Shown here: in pieces, positions 42,490-52,219 of the stretch
How positions within the stretch are numbered: the first letter of the stretch is position 1
Layout: each line of letters starts with the position of its first letter
From: a bacterium SCSIO 12827
GTDB lineage: Bacteria; Pseudomonadota; Alphaproteobacteria; Rhodospirillales; Casp-alpha2
Reading direction: 5' to 3'
NCBI GenBank assembly: GCA_024397995.1
Contig: CP073746.1
Coordinates: 2,725,501-2,789,500, forward strand
DNA: 64,000 bases
Program-made: the position numbers and the translations under genes
The notes under the pieces: generated by a model
The model's database searches: none
Told to the model about the DNA's origin: nothing
The model's input: the letters and a program-made list of their open reading frames with translations, nothing else

Positions 42490-42684
42490 TTAGCTGGAGC
42501 TCCAGCGCCAATCGCGGCCGTTCAGCGGGCCGCAGGCGTTGCGCGCCCCCTTCATCATGCGGGCCTTGGCGGCGGACGGGGCCTTTTTCGCCTTGTCCGC
42601 TGCGGCGCCACCGACCATTTCGTTCTGCAAACGCTGCAGTTCGGTCTGCTTGATGGTCGGTTTTCGGGTCTTGTCCTGGTCCAC
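42490..42684 (-). CDS. small basic hypothetical protein
   Basis: 64 residues, Lys/Ala-rich, start MDQDKTRKPTIKQTELQRL, end CGPLNGRDWRWSSS. No known domain or signal peptide. A GTG start with GGAGAGGTGCG directly upstream supports translation. It lies between tRNA-Met and a lipoprotein gene. Function unknown. Confidence 0.55.
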   Translation of the reverse strand: MDQDKTRKPTIKQTELQRLQNEMVGGAAADKAKKAPSAAKARMMKGARNACGPLNGRDWRWSSS

Positions 42685-42807
42685 CGCACCTCTCCGTCAA
42701 TATGTCAGGTTTTTGTCAGGTTGTGGAAGGCGACTCGTAGCAAATACCATCGAAAGAGTCATGTGATATGCATCACAAGCGTCCAATAAGCTGTGGAATA
42801 TTCGCAA

Positions 42808-42850
42808 AAGCGAATGGCCGCCCTCCAGATGCGGCGGGCGGCCATTCAGA
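42808..42850 (-). terminator. terminator after the lipoprotein gene
   Basis: GAATGGCCGCCC (42812-42823) and GGGCGGCCATTC (42836-42847) form a perfect 12-pair stem. On the minus strand it is followed by GCTTTTG. It begins about 25 bp after the stop at 42871. Confidence 0.7.
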
Positions 42851-42870
42851 ATAAGAATCAGATGCTGGTA

Positions 42871-43368
42871 TTAACGAAAGGGCGGCGCGTCCGCGTCTGC
42901 CGAGCCGGTCAGGCTGTTCAGCTTGTCCTGCGAATCCTGTTGGATCGACCGGCTGAGATGTTCATGGGCCTGGCGCAGCAGGGCCTGGGTGGCGACCGGC
43001 GAGGCTTCGCGGGCGACGGGCTCCTGATAGCCGGGGGCCAGCCACGGCCGGTCCGCCAGATCGCCCTTGGGCAGGACGCGGACCACCGGTTCCGGGTCCT
43101 TGACCCAGGCGTTGACCATGGGTGGCGCCTGATACTGGGCCGGGGCCGGTTTGGGCGGGGCGTCATAGCGCGACGGATGCTTGCCGTAATAATTGACCAG
43201 CCGCCGGTTCTCGCCCGCCACGGGTTCACGGTAGCATTCCACGCCGCCGCCCAGCGCCGCGTAGCAGTAGGTGGGCTCGTAATCGGCGACGCCTTCTTCG
43301 TACTTGTCCACGTATCCACACGCGGTCAGCACGGCCGAAAAGGCAATGGCTGCGATGATCTTTCTCAT
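42871..43368 (-). CDS. putative lipoprotein
   Basis: 165 residues, function unknown. The N-terminus MRKIIAAIAFSAVLTACGYV is a lipoprotein signal with lipobox LTAC; the mature protein begins CGYVDKYEEGV. Tyr/Pro/Glu-rich middle (CYAALGGGVECYREPVAGENRR) has two further Cys that could pair. The C-terminal third is helical and charged. ATG at 43368. Same strand as the PEP-mutase-family gene, 96 bp after it. Expected on the outer-membrane inner leaflet or inner membrane. Confidence 0.75.
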   Translation of the reverse strand: MRKIIAAIAFSAVLTACGYVDKYEEGVADYEPTYCYAALGGGVECYREPVAGENRRLVNYYGKHPSRYDAPPKPAPAQYQAPPMVNAWVKDPEPVVRVLPKGDLADRPWLAPGYQEPVAREASPVATQALLRQAHEHLSRSIQQDSQDKLNSLTGSADADAPPFR

Positions 43369-43464
43369 GGGTGTTCTATCCCATCCTGCGTCAAAAACTC
43401 GTCCGACTTCAGGATGGCACCCGATGGTTAGCAATCTGTTAATTCCGGCCACCCAGGCAGCGCG

Positions 43465-44283
43465 TCACCCCCGCCGGAACAGCTTGACGAATTCCGGCAG
43501 CGGCGGCGCGCTGGTGGCGAAGCCGAAGGTCCCGGCATCAAGCATTTCACGGGCATCCGCCATGGCTTTGCCGTAGGCCGAGCGGAACAGCGAGCCGCCG
43601 ACGCTGATGCGCTTGACCCCCAATTCCGCCATTTCCTGAAAATTCAGGGTCATGCCGGCGATGCCGCCCAGGACGTTGACCGGCCGGTCGACGGAGGAGA
43701 TCACCGCCCGCACCTCGTCCGCCGTCTTGAGCCCCGGCGCATACAGAACGTCGGCGCCGGCCTCCTGATAGGCTTGAAGCCGCTTGATGGTGTCGTCCAG
43801 GTCAGGATTGCCACGGATCAGGTTCTCCGCCCGGGCGGTCAGCACAAAGGGCGGGTTGACCGAACGCGCGGCCTCGACGGCGGCCGTCAGCCGGTCGACC
43901 GCCTCGGCCATGTCATAGATGGCCTCGCCGTCGTAATCTTCGAGCGACCCGCCGGCGAGCCCGGTGCCCGCCGCAAGCCGGATGTTTTCCGCGACGCCTT
44001 CGGTGGTGTCGGCGTAGGCGTTCTCGAAATCCGCATTGATCGGCACATCGACGCCGGCGCAGAGCTCCCGGAAATGAGCAAAATGATTCTCGACCGCCGC
44101 GTCGCCGTCGACCTGCCCCCGGGACAGGTTATACCCCGCACTGGTCGTCGCCAGCGCCTTGAAACCCATGGCTTCCAGCATGCGGGCGGATCCCAGGTCC
44201 CAGGGATTGGGAATGATGAAACACCCGGGGTCGGCGTGCAGCTTTTGAAATGCCGCGACCTTGGCCGTCTGGTCCATGTCCAT
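43465..44283 (-). CDS. isocitrate lyase/PEP mutase family protein
   Basis: 272-residue TIM-barrel enzyme. Motifs: LGSARMLEAMGFKALATTSAGY, the Mg/substrate segment VPINADFENAYADTTEGVAENI, GLAGGSLEDYDG, VLTARAENLI. The catalytic KKCGH-type Cys loop of isocitrate lyase is not visible, so the protein belongs to the broader carboxyvinyl-/PEP-mutase and oxaloacetate-hydrolase branch. Activity cannot be named. 15 bp downstream of the AcuI-type reductase gene, so probably co-transcribed. Confidence 0.87.
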   Translation of the reverse strand: MDMDQTAKVAAFQKLHADPGCFIIPNPWDLGSARMLEAMGFKALATTSAGYNLSRGQVDGDAAVENHFAHFRELCAGVDVPINADFENAYADTTEGVAENIRLAAGTGLAGGSLEDYDGEAIYDMAEAVDRLTAAVEAARSVNPPFVLTARAENLIRGNPDLDDTIKRLQAYQEAGADVLYAPGLKTADEVRAVISSVDRPVNVLGGIAGMTLNFQEMAELGVKRISVGGSLFRSAYGKAMADAREMLDAGTFGFATSAPPLPEFVKLFRRG

Positions 44284-44298
44284 GCTCCCGGCCTGAAC

Positions 44299-45294
44299 TC
44301 ATGAATTGACGTCGATCACCGTGCGCCCGCGCAATTGGCCCTTGAGGATTTTCCCGGCCAGGTCCGGCAGGTCGCTCAAACCGGCCGTCTCGGTCAGCGC
44401 GTCCAGCTTGTCGAGCGGCAGGTCCTTGGCGATGCGGTTCCAGGCGGTGACGCGCCGGTCCTTGGGACAGGTCGCGCTGTCGATGCCGCACAGGTTGATG
44501 CCGCGCAGCAAGAACGGCAGAACCGTGGTTTCCAGCTTGAACGACCCGGCATTGCCGACCGAGGCACAGGTGCCCCAGTACTTGAGCGTCGCCAGCACCG
44601 TGTGCAGGGTCGGCCCGCCGACGTTGTCGATGGCGCCGGACCAGCGTTCGCGGGCAAGCGGCCCCTTGGGCGCTTCTTCCAGTTCAGCCCGGTCGACGAT
44701 GGTGGTCGCCCCCAGATCCTTCAGATAGGCGTGGGATTCCGGACTGCCGGTCGACGCCGCGACCCGGTATCCCAGATTGGCCAGGATCGACGTGGCAACG
44801 GAACCGACCCCGCCGGAGCCGCCGGTGACCAGCACCTCGCCGTCGTTTTCCGGGGTCAAGCCATGGTCTTCCAGGGTCATGATCGCCAGCATGGCCGTAA
44901 AGCCCGCCGTACCAACGGCCATGGCGCGCTTGAGGTCCAGCCCCTTGGGCATGGGCACCAGCCAGTCGCCCTTGACCCGCGCCTTCTGGGCATGGCCGCC
45001 CCAATGAACCTCGCCCACGCGCCAGCCGGTCAGGATGACCTCGTCGCCGGGCTTGTAGTTGGGGTTGTCGGAGGCTTCGACGACGCCGGAAAAATCGATG
45101 CCGGAGACATGCGGATAATCCCGCACCAAGCGGCCCAGGCCGTTGATGACCATGCCGTCCTTGTAGTTGATGGTCGAATACTTGACGGCAACGGTGACGT
45201 CGCCCTCGGGCAGGCGGGCCTCGTCGATGTCCTGAATGGACGACGAAACCTTGCCGTCGGTTTCTTCGAGCAAAAGTCCTTTGAACGTGGACAT
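44299..45294 (-). CDS. acuI: YhdH/AcuI-type acryloyl-CoA reductase (MDR superfamily)
   Basis: 331-residue NADPH-dependent medium-chain reductase without structural zinc. STINYKDGMVINGLGRLVRDYPHVSGIDFSG, VGEVHWGGHAQKARV and the nucleotide loop VTGGSGGVGSVATSILANLGY match the YhdH/AcuI group, which reduces acryloyl-CoA to propionyl-CoA in DMSP and 3-hydroxypropionate metabolism. DMSP genes are not adjacent, so the physiological link is uncertain. Next gene downstream is a PEP-mutase-family enzyme. Confidence 0.88.
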   Translation of the reverse strand: MSTFKGLLLEETDGKVSSSIQDIDEARLPEGDVTVAVKYSTINYKDGMVINGLGRLVRDYPHVSGIDFSGVVEASDNPNYKPGDEVILTGWRVGEVHWGGHAQKARVKGDWLVPMPKGLDLKRAMAVGTAGFTAMLAIMTLEDHGLTPENDGEVLVTGGSGGVGSVATSILANLGYRVAASTGSPESHAYLKDLGATTIVDRAELEEAPKGPLARERWSGAIDNVGGPTLHTVLATLKYWGTCASVGNAGSFKLETTVLPFLLRGINLCGIDSATCPKDRRVTAWNRIAKDLPLDKLDALTETAGLSDLPDLAGKILKGQLRGRTVIDVNS

Positions 45295-45384
45295 GAGCGT
45301 GCCTCCCAGGGTCGGTGGTTCGGTGTGGATGGGTTGTTAATGGGTGTAGAGAACCGCCCGCCTCGGGTCAACGGGGGAGCGCGA

Positions 45385-46431
45385 TCAGCCGGTCAACCGC
45401 CAGGCGAGGGTTTCCCCGCCCCGGAAGGAAACCAGGCGGCCGCCGTCCGGCAGGTCCACGGCCTCGGGCTGGTCCCAGGACTTGCGTTCCAGGGTGATCG
45501 TCGCGTCGTTCACGGGCAGGCCGTAATACGCGGGGCCATTGAGCGAAGCGAAGGCTTCCAGCTGGTCGAGCGCACCCGCCTTGTCGAACACCTCAGCATA
45601 GACCTCGATCGCCGCCGGGGCCGAGAATATCCCGGCGCAGCCGCAGGCCGTTTCCTTGGCATGGGCCGCGTGGGGGGCCGTGTCGGTCCCTAAGAAGAAC
45701 TTGGCATTGCCCGAGGTCGCGGCCTTGACTAGGGCCTGGCGGTGGACCTCACGTTTTGCAATGGGCAGGCAATAAAGGTGCGGTCGGATGCCGCCCCGGA
45801 AGATATCCGTGCGGTTGATGACCAGATGGTGGGCCGTCACCGTGGCCCCAACATTGGGCCCCGCCCCTTCGACGAAGGCCACGGCGTCGGCCGTGGTGAT
45901 ATGTTCCAACACGACCTTCAGGCTCGGCAGGCGCGCCGCCAGGGGGGCCAGGGTCCGTTCGATGAACACGGCCTCACGGTCGAACACGTCGACGTCGGCG
46001 TCCGTAACCTCGCCATGCACCAGAAGCGGCATGCCGATATCGGCCATGCGTTCCAACACCGGCGTGACTTTGTCGATGGCGGTGACGCCGGAATCCGAAT
46101 TGGTCGTGGCCCCGGCAGGATAGTACTTCACCGCCGTCAGCACGCCATCGCGGAACCCGGCGGCCAGGTCATCCGGGTCCGTCTTATCGGTCAGGTAAGC
46201 CGTCATCAGGGGCGTGAAATCGACGCCGTCCGGCACGGCGGCCAAAATGCGGTCCCGGTATGCCGCCGCCAGGGCCGCCGTGGTCACCGGCGGCATCAGA
46301 TTGGGCATGACGATGGCGCGCGCCATCTGGCGCGCCGTGAAAGGCACGACGGCGGCCATCATGGCACCGTCACGGAAATGCACGTGCCAGTCGTCGGGCC
46401 GGCGGATGGTCAGGGTCTGTTGGTTAGTCAC
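45385..46431 (-). CDS. pyrC: dihydroorotase (class II, homodimeric)
   Basis: 348 residues. Third step of pyrimidine synthesis, cyclising carbamoyl-aspartate. The zinc site is complete: H16 and H18 in WHVHFRD, carboxylated Lys K102 in VKYYPAG, His in LVHGEV and LEHITT, Asp in GTDTAPHA. It follows the asparagine synthase-like gene by 3 bp, so it is in the same transcript as the glycan operon. Class II pyrC proteins usually stand alone or with other metabolism genes. Confidence 0.95.
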   Translation of the reverse strand: MTNQQTLTIRRPDDWHVHFRDGAMMAAVVPFTARQMARAIVMPNLMPPVTTAALAAAYRDRILAAVPDGVDFTPLMTAYLTDKTDPDDLAAGFRDGVLTAVKYYPAGATTNSDSGVTAIDKVTPVLERMADIGMPLLVHGEVTDADVDVFDREAVFIERTLAPLAARLPSLKVVLEHITTADAVAFVEGAGPNVGATVTAHHLVINRTDIFRGGIRPHLYCLPIAKREVHRQALVKAATSGNAKFFLGTDTAPHAAHAKETACGCAGIFSAPAAIEVYAEVFDKAGALDQLEAFASLNGPAYYGLPVNDATITLERKSWDQPEAVDLPDGGRLVSFRGGETLAWRLTG

Positions 46432-46434
46432 GGA

Positions 46435-48213
46435 TTAGACGGCCTCTCCCAAGACTTCGAGGACGCCGCCCTTGGGCACGCCGCCCAGGATGTGGTGTTG
46501 GTGCCAGACGGCATAAAACAGAAGCGTCCAGGCGGCTTGCATTTCGCGTTTTCCGGCATTTCGGAACAGGCTGGCGACCGCGTCCGGACGGCAGATTTCG
46601 GCGACCCCCGCCTGGGCCGCGACAAGCGGACCCAGGCGCTGGCCCTCGGCCACGATCCATTCGCCCACGGGCACGGTGAATCCACGCTTGGCGGCGAACG
46701 GCCGGGCCATCGGCACGACCTTTTCCAACCATTTGCGAAGCAGCCATTTGCCACGCCCACGCCGCACCTTCAGCCCGTCCGGCAGGCCGAAGCCGAAAGC
46801 CGCCAGCTTGGTGTCCAAAAACGGCACCCGGCCCTCGACCCCATGGGCCATCAGGCAGCGATCAAGCTTGGTCAGAAGGTCGTTGGGCAACCAGTCGGCC
46901 ATATCCACGGCCTGGACCCGCTGCAGAGGCGTCCAGCCTTTACCCTGGGCCTCTTCCCCCGCCATCTCGATACCGCCTCGCCAGGCGCGGGTTTCCTCGC
47001 GCAGGACGCCCAGGCCTTCCAGCGCCCCCCGTTCGCGCATGGGGCGGCCGCCCAGCAGGCGCCAGCGCGTGGCCCGGCGATAGCGGCCGTAGCCGGCGAA
47101 CACCTCGTCCCCGCCCTCACCGGACAGAATCACCTTGATCCCGGCCGCGCGGGCCGTCTGGGCCAGTTTGTAGCTGGGCAGCACGGCATAATCGGCCGCC
47201 GGGTCATCGACGGCGGCGGCGATCTCCGGCAATAGGCCCCAGAAATCCGCGGCCCCGAATTCGACCTCGTGATGGTCGGCGCCCATATGGGCCGCGATCT
47301 CGCGGGCCAGGGCGCGTTCATCATGGACCTGGGTGCCCGAGAATCCGGCGGTGAAGGCCGTGACCGGCCGTTCGTTCAGGCGCGACATCATCGCCAACAG
47401 GACCGTGGAATCGATGCCCCCGGAAAAGAACATACCGTAGGGCACGTCCGAGCGCTGATGCACCCCGACCGCGTCATCCAGCAGATCATCAAGCCGCATC
47501 AAGGCATCCGACCGGCCCAGGCCCTTGGGCGGGCCTTCAGGCAGGGCCGACATCCGGTTGCGCCCGATCACCCGGCCCTTCTCGACGATCAGGGTTTCCC
47601 CCGGCAACACCCGCTCAATCCCGGCGAAAGGCGTTTCCCGGCCGGAAGAGAACTGCATCTGCAGCATCTCGTCCCGTGCCATGGGATTGAGGCGCGCCGT
47701 CGCCAGTCCGGCGCGGATCAGCGCCTGCGGTTCCGACGCGAAGGCAAAGGCCGATCCCGACTGGGTGAAGTACAACGGCTTGATCCCGAACGGGTCGCGG
47801 GTCAGCACCAGGCGGCCGCGCGCACGGTCGTGAATGGCGATGGCGTACATGCCGCGCAGATGGTCGGTGAAACCCAGTTCCTCGCGCAGGTAAAGCTGCA
47901 GCGGCACCTCGCAGTCGGACCGCGTCTTGAACGGCACCCGGCCCAGGTCCAATTTGACCTCGACGTAATTATAGATTTCGCCGTTGGCGACCAGGACCGC
48001 CTCGTTGCCGTCAGGCCCCTTGGCGGCGATCGGTTGGTCGCCCGTTTCCAGGTCGATGATCGCCAACCGCGTCTGGATCAAGCCCACGTCGCCGTCGACA
48101 TGACGGCCGTGGCCGTCGGGCCCGCGATGGGCCAGGGCAACGGCCAGCGCGTCGAGAACCCCCGCCGGCGGGGCGGAGCCGTCTCGTGTCATGATGCCTG
48201 CGATACCGCACAT
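46435..48213 (-). CDS. asnB: glutamine-hydrolysing asparagine synthase family protein
   Basis: 592 residues. N-terminal Ntn-hydrolase glutaminase with nucleophile Cys2 (MCGIAGI), then the ATP-pyrophosphatase domain with the PP loop FFSGGIDSTVLLAM and GEGGDEVFAGYGRY. It transfers ammonia from Gln to a carboxylate. It sits between a GT4 gene (14 bp) and pyrC (3 bp) in a glycan operon, so its substrate may be a uronic acid or another glycan carboxyl rather than free aspartate; the sequence is equally compatible with asparagine synthesis. Confidence 0.93.
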   Translation of the reverse strand: MCGIAGIMTRDGSAPPAGVLDALAVALAHRGPDGHGRHVDGDVGLIQTRLAIIDLETGDQPIAAKGPDGNEAVLVANGEIYNYVEVKLDLGRVPFKTRSDCEVPLQLYLREELGFTDHLRGMYAIAIHDRARGRLVLTRDPFGIKPLYFTQSGSAFAFASEPQALIRAGLATARLNPMARDEMLQMQFSSGRETPFAGIERVLPGETLIVEKGRVIGRNRMSALPEGPPKGLGRSDALMRLDDLLDDAVGVHQRSDVPYGMFFSGGIDSTVLLAMMSRLNERPVTAFTAGFSGTQVHDERALAREIAAHMGADHHEVEFGAADFWGLLPEIAAAVDDPAADYAVLPSYKLAQTARAAGIKVILSGEGGDEVFAGYGRYRRATRWRLLGGRPMRERGALEGLGVLREETRAWRGGIEMAGEEAQGKGWTPLQRVQAVDMADWLPNDLLTKLDRCLMAHGVEGRVPFLDTKLAAFGFGLPDGLKVRRGRGKWLLRKWLEKVVPMARPFAAKRGFTVPVGEWIVAEGQRLGPLVAAQAGVAEICRPDAVASLFRNAGKREMQAAWTLLFYAVWHQHHILGGVPKGGVLEVLGEAV

Positions 48214-48227
48214 GGGATGATCTTACG

Positions 48228-49262
48228 TCAGTTTTCCCGATTGGTAACAATCGATTGAAAAAAGTCCAGATAACGCTGCACGACTTGGCCTTCCGTGAAT
48301 CTCTGTTCATAAACCTCGCGGCCGCGCCGGGCGATATGGTCCGCCAATTCGTAATCGTCGATCACCGCACGCACGGCGCGGGCCAGGGCGTCTGAATCAT
48401 CGACCGGCACCAGAATGCCGGAATCCATATGATCGATCAGGGTGCCCGGGCCCATGCTGTCGGCGGCAATCACCGGAACCCCCTGGGCCCAGGCCTCCAG
48501 CACCACATTGCCCAGCGGCTCATGGCGCGACGGGCAGACGAACAGATCACAGGCGGCGAACAGTTCCGCCGTGTCTTCGCGCCAGCCGAGGAAACGGACC
48601 CGGGGCTTGATGCCCAGGTCTTCCGCCTGCTTTTCCAGGCTTTCACGCAAGGGTCCGTCACCGGCCAGCCACAGATAGGTGTTGGGCACCCGCGCCATGG
48701 CGCGCAGCAGCACGTCGAAGCCCTTGTTTTCGTGCAGCCGGCCGAGGGCCAGGATCAGGACGGCATTTTCAGGCGTGTAGAGGGACCGGCGACTAAGCGG
48801 CTCGGCCTGATCCTCGGACACGAAATTGGGCAGATAATGGGCCCGGCTTTTGTCCCACCCCTGACCGACGATATGACTGACGATGTCTTCCGTGTTGCCG
48901 ATCAGGTGATCACAGGTGCGGTAATACTTCAGGTCGTAATAGCCGCCCAATCGGCCGACCTGGACGAAATCGCCCTTGGGGCACATCTTGCTGGCCCGGT
49001 TCATCCAGGTCATGACGATCTGCGGCTGGAACGTCTTGATCTCGTGTTTGAAGGCGCGCGGCGTACGGCGGTCGAGCATGCCGCCGAACGGCAGTTCCAA
49101 GGGTTCGATCCCGGCGTCGCGCAGGGCATTCGCGCGGGCCTTGTTCTCGCGGATCAGCACGCGCTGCTCCAGCCCGGCGCGGTTCAGGGCGCGGACAAGG
49201 CGCACGAAGAACGCTTCGGCACCGCCGAATTCCGCCCCCGCCATGGCCTGCATCACCTTCAC
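48228..49262 (-). CDS. GT4-family glycosyltransferase (B)
   Basis: 344 residues, GT-B fold, retaining transferase using a nucleotide sugar. N-terminal AEFGGAEAFFVRLVRAL loop, C-terminal ALGRLHENKGFDVLLRA, CPSRHEPLGNVVLEAWAQGVPVIAAD with the EX7E nucleotide motif. GTG start at 49262 overlaps the stop of the upstream transferase by 4 bp (GTGA). Part of a five-gene LPS/surface-glycan run ending at asnB. Sugar unknown. Confidence 0.9.
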   Translation of the reverse strand: MKVMQAMAGAEFGGAEAFFVRLVRALNRAGLEQRVLIRENKARANALRDAGIEPLELPFGGMLDRRTPRAFKHEIKTFQPQIVMTWMNRASKMCPKGDFVQVGRLGGYYDLKYYRTCDHLIGNTEDIVSHIVGQGWDKSRAHYLPNFVSEDQAEPLSRRSLYTPENAVLILALGRLHENKGFDVLLRAMARVPNTYLWLAGDGPLRESLEKQAEDLGIKPRVRFLGWREDTAELFAACDLFVCPSRHEPLGNVVLEAWAQGVPVIAADSMGPGTLIDHMDSGILVPVDDSDALARAVRAVIDDYELADHIARRGREVYEQRFTEGQVVQRYLDFFQSIVTNREN

Positions 49263-50293
49263 GGCAGCAACCTTTCCCAGGCTTCGGCAGCCTCGGGCCA
49301 ACGCCAGGATCGTTGCTTTTCAAGCGCTGCGGCCTGTTGCGCCGACCACAGGGCGTCGTCGCTCAGCAATTTCACGGCGGCATCGGCGAAGGCCTGGTCG
49401 TCGCCGGCGACGAAGCCCGTTTCACCGTCGATCACCCGTTCGCGCATGGAGCCCAGGTCGGTCACTACGGCGGGCATGCCCATGGCCTGGGCCTCGCCCA
49501 CGGCCATGCAAAAGGTCTCGTTGATGTCACCACGATAAAGCATGCATCTGGCCTGTCGGAATTCGTCAATGAGGCGTTGCTTGGGCACCGGGCCCGGCAA
49601 TCGGACCCCTTTTTCTTCCAACGATTTGGCCTTGTCGAGAACTTTCGCCATGGGGTCTGCCTTGCGATCGCCCGCGCTGCCGTATACGGCAGCACCCGTG
49701 AACAGCACCAATTCCGCCCCCGGCACGTGAGGCTGAATGTCCCCGGCCCAGCGGTCGAGTAGCCAATCAAGCCCGCGCAGCGGGTTGGAGGAAAACACCG
49801 CGCGGGGTCCCGGCGGGGCCGGGGCCGGCTGAGCATTGCAGAAATCGTCAGGCAAACCGTAGGGGATGACCACGCGGTTTTTGACCGGGCACCAACCGGG
49901 ATAGGTCGTCGCGTGATAGTCGCCGATGAACACGATGGCGTCGGCGTATTTCCACAACTTGGAAAGATACCGCCATTTGACCATGTAGGTCGCCGGATTA
50001 TGGGTCCAGAACACGGTGCGCCCCGCCCGCGGCATCAGCGGCAGGACCTTGTCCCCCCGATTGGCGATGAACAGGTCCGCCTTGTCGGGCATTCCCGCCT
50101 TCAAAGGGGCCCAGGTCACACCCTTGTGCACCAGGGAGGCCTGACAGTTGTTATGGACAGAAACCTCGTGCCCGCGCGCCGCCAACGTTTCCATCAGGAA
50201 CACGAGGGAGCTTTCCGCACCGCCCAAGGGGCGTTCCTCGGGCGTGCGGCCGTCGAATTCAATGCCGTCGTCGGCCAGGACGATACGCGCCAT
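49259..50293 (-). CDS. GT4-family glycosyltransferase (A)
   Basis: 344 residues. ADDGIEFDGRTPEERPLGGAESSLVFLME N-terminus with a Gly-rich donor loop, FWTHNPATYM acceptor-side segment, and C-terminal RGDINETFCMAVGEAQAMGMPAVVTDLG with the EX7E pair (here E-T-F-C...GE). Its stop is overlapped by the next gene's GTG start, and it begins 0-1 bp after the GT2 stop at 50294, so all are tightly coupled. Function: extension of an LPS or capsule oligosaccharide. Confidence 0.88.
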   Translation of the reverse strand: MARIVLADDGIEFDGRTPEERPLGGAESSLVFLMETLAARGHEVSVHNNCQASLVHKGVTWAPLKAGMPDKADLFIANRGDKVLPLMPRAGRTVFWTHNPATYMVKWRYLSKLWKYADAIVFIGDYHATTYPGWCPVKNRVVIPYGLPDDFCNAQPAPAPPGPRAVFSSNPLRGLDWLLDRWAGDIQPHVPGAELVLFTGAAVYGSAGDRKADPMAKVLDKAKSLEEKGVRLPGPVPKQRLIDEFRQARCMLYRGDINETFCMAVGEAQAMGMPAVVTDLGSMRERVIDGETGFVAGDDQAFADAAVKLLSDDALWSAQQAAALEKQRSWRWPEAAEAWERLLP

Positions 50294-51079
50294 TCAGACC
50301 TCCCCGCTTTTCGGATTGCCGCTGTCGTCCTCAAGCCGCGCCTTGAGGTGTGAAATCAGCGGATAGAGCCCGGCACACAGCGCGATCAGGAATCCGTAGC
50401 CGCCTTCGCGGTATCCCTTGCGCCGCACGTAGCATTTAAAGAAACGGGTGAAAAAACGGCGCAGGTTGTTGGCGAAACCGCCGATCTGGCCCGTGTCCCG
50501 CAGATCCGCCGCCCGCGCCGTGGTGTAGCTGTCGAGGCGCTTCAGCATATCGGACACATTGCGGTCCACGTAATGATCGAGACGGTTGGTCAGCATGGGC
50601 CCCTTGGTACCGGTCCAGGTCAGGGCGGGATGGACCCGCTGCGGGCCCCAGCGCTTGACGCCCTTCCTGAACAGGCCCGGATAAGCGGCCTTGCCGAAGC
50701 TCGCCCCCCAGCCCCAGCGCACCAGACGGTCGCCGATGTAATTGTCGACCAGGATTTCATGCCAGTCGTGGGACGTTGTGGCGATGACGGCGCGGATTTC
50801 CTGTGCCAGGGCGTCCGGCACCCGTTCATCGGCGTCGACTTCCAGGATCCAGTCGCCGGTGCAGGCGTCGATGGCGGCGTTGCGGCGGGTTCCTTCCGGA
50901 TCCCAGGCCCCTTCGATCACGCGGTCCGTGAAGCGGCGGGCGATTTTCGCGGTCGCGTCCGTGCATTTGTCGGCCAGCACGACCAGCTCATCTCCGAAGC
51001 CAAGGGTCGCCAGGCAATCCGCCAGATGCGCGGCCTCGTTATGGGCGCAGACGACAATGGACAGTCGGGGGCCGGTCAC
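50294..51079 (-). CDS. GT2-family glycosyltransferase (WaaE/KdtX-like)
   Basis: 261 residues. RLSIVVCAHNEAAHLADCLATL (nucleotide-binding start of GT-A fold), LEVDADERVP (DxD-type metal motif), the LEVDADE and WGPQRVHPAL phrases are typical of WaaE/KdtX LPS-core transferases. GTG start at 51079 with AAGGAGG upstream; it overlaps the stop of the heptosyltransferase gene by 4 bp. The frame continues upstream to 51229 only through that overlap. Sugar probably added to the LPS inner core. Confidence 0.9.
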   Translation of the reverse strand: MTGPRLSIVVCAHNEAAHLADCLATLGFGDELVVLADKCTDATAKIARRFTDRVIEGAWDPEGTRRNAAIDACTGDWILEVDADERVPDALAQEIRAVIATTSHDWHEILVDNYIGDRLVRWGWGASFGKAAYPGLFRKGVKRWGPQRVHPALTWTGTKGPMLTNRLDHYVDRNVSDMLKRLDSYTTARAADLRDTGQIGGFANNLRRFFTRFFKCYVRRKGYREGGYGFLIALCAGLYPLISHLKARLEDDSGNPKSGEV

Positions 51080-52038
51080 GATGCCGCCTCCTTGCAGTCG
51101 ATCCACAGGTCGCTGGCCGCGTCCGCGACGGCATCGACGGACAATGTGTTCATCAGGGACGGCGAATTTTCCCAGTCGTAATCTTCGGGAAAGATATCCA
51201 GGAAGGCCGTCCCGCGCACGACGCGGCAATGCCCCCCCCAGGGGCCGTACAACTGATCCTGCGTGGGACCGAACAGCCCCAGGGTCGGCACGCCCGCCGC
51301 CGCCGCCAGATGCATCAGCCCGGAATCGTTACCGACATAAAGCGACGCCCGTTCCAGGCAGGCATAGGCTTCGAGAAGGGAAATCCGCCCGACCAGGTCG
51401 ATGCGCCGGTCCTCGGGGATGCTGTCCAGGAACCCTTGCACGGAGTCCCGCTCCGTCTCGTGACCGAACACGGCAACGGCCGCCCCCGGCAGAATGCCCT
51501 GGTCACCGGTCAGCCGCGCCACCAGATCCGCAAAGCGATCCTGGGGCCAGGTCTTGCCCTGCCAGTTGGCCGTGGGGCCGATGGCCAGCACGGGCTGGCC
51601 CTTGGGCATCAGGCGGTCCGCCGTGGCACGATGGGCGTCCGTGATCCAGATTTTCGGCGCCGGCACCTCGTCGGTGATGCCCATGATCTGGGCATAACGT
51701 TCAAGCCGGTGGCCCGCCCCCTTGCGCCCCATGCGGAATTTCCGGGCGGCCGGGATCAGGTAGGTCAGGGGCGCGTTGCGCAGGTCGACCAGGATCGACC
51801 ACCACCGACCGACGCATTCCGCCCACAACCCCAGCCAATGCAGAGAATAGGGCTTTTTATCCAGGATAATGACCCGCTCCAGGCCGGGCACGGCATCGAA
51901 CAGGGGGGCCGCGGCCCGCCCGCAGGCGACGGTCACACGTGCCCCCGGGTTATCCCGGACCAGGCGGCCCAGAATCCCCATGGACAGGACCGCGTCACCG
52001 ATCCGCGTCGCCGTGACGAACAGGATGCTTTTTGCCAT
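51076..52038 (-). CDS. GT9-family glycosyltransferase (heptosyltransferase-like)
   Basis: 320 residues. FVTATRIGDAVLSMGILGRLV N-terminus, AIGPTANWQGKTWPQDRFADLV and LYVGNDSGLMHLAAAAGVPTLGLFGPT (the GNDSGxxH motif) are diagnostic of the LPS heptosyltransferase group (RfaF/WaaC-like). It heads the minus-strand LPS operon: GT9, GT2, GT4, GT4, asnB, pyrC. Divergent from ygfZ with about 180 bp between, where the operon promoter must lie. Confidence 0.92.
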   Translation of the reverse strand: MAKSILFVTATRIGDAVLSMGILGRLVRDNPGARVTVACGRAAAPLFDAVPGLERVIILDKKPYSLHWLGLWAECVGRWWSILVDLRNAPLTYLIPAARKFRMGRKGAGHRLERYAQIMGITDEVPAPKIWITDAHRATADRLMPKGQPVLAIGPTANWQGKTWPQDRFADLVARLTGDQGILPGAAVAVFGHETERDSVQGFLDSIPEDRRIDLVGRISLLEAYACLERASLYVGNDSGLMHLAAAAGVPTLGLFGPTQDQLYGPWGGHCRVVRGTAFLDIFPEDYDWENSPSLMNTLSVDAVADAASDLWIDCKEAAS

Positions 52039-52219
52039 AACCTATCGTTTCTCGGGCTGTTTCAGCCGGGCGATTTCATGGGCAGGTTTCCGCCCATCCC
52101 CTGGTTGCAGCCGATTTTATACATCCCCCGTCTTATAGGGCCACCATCCCCTGTTGCCTAGGCCGCTGGGGGCTCCCATATTCAGGGCTCCGGCACCCAT
52201 CCATTTTCGGGATCAGAAC

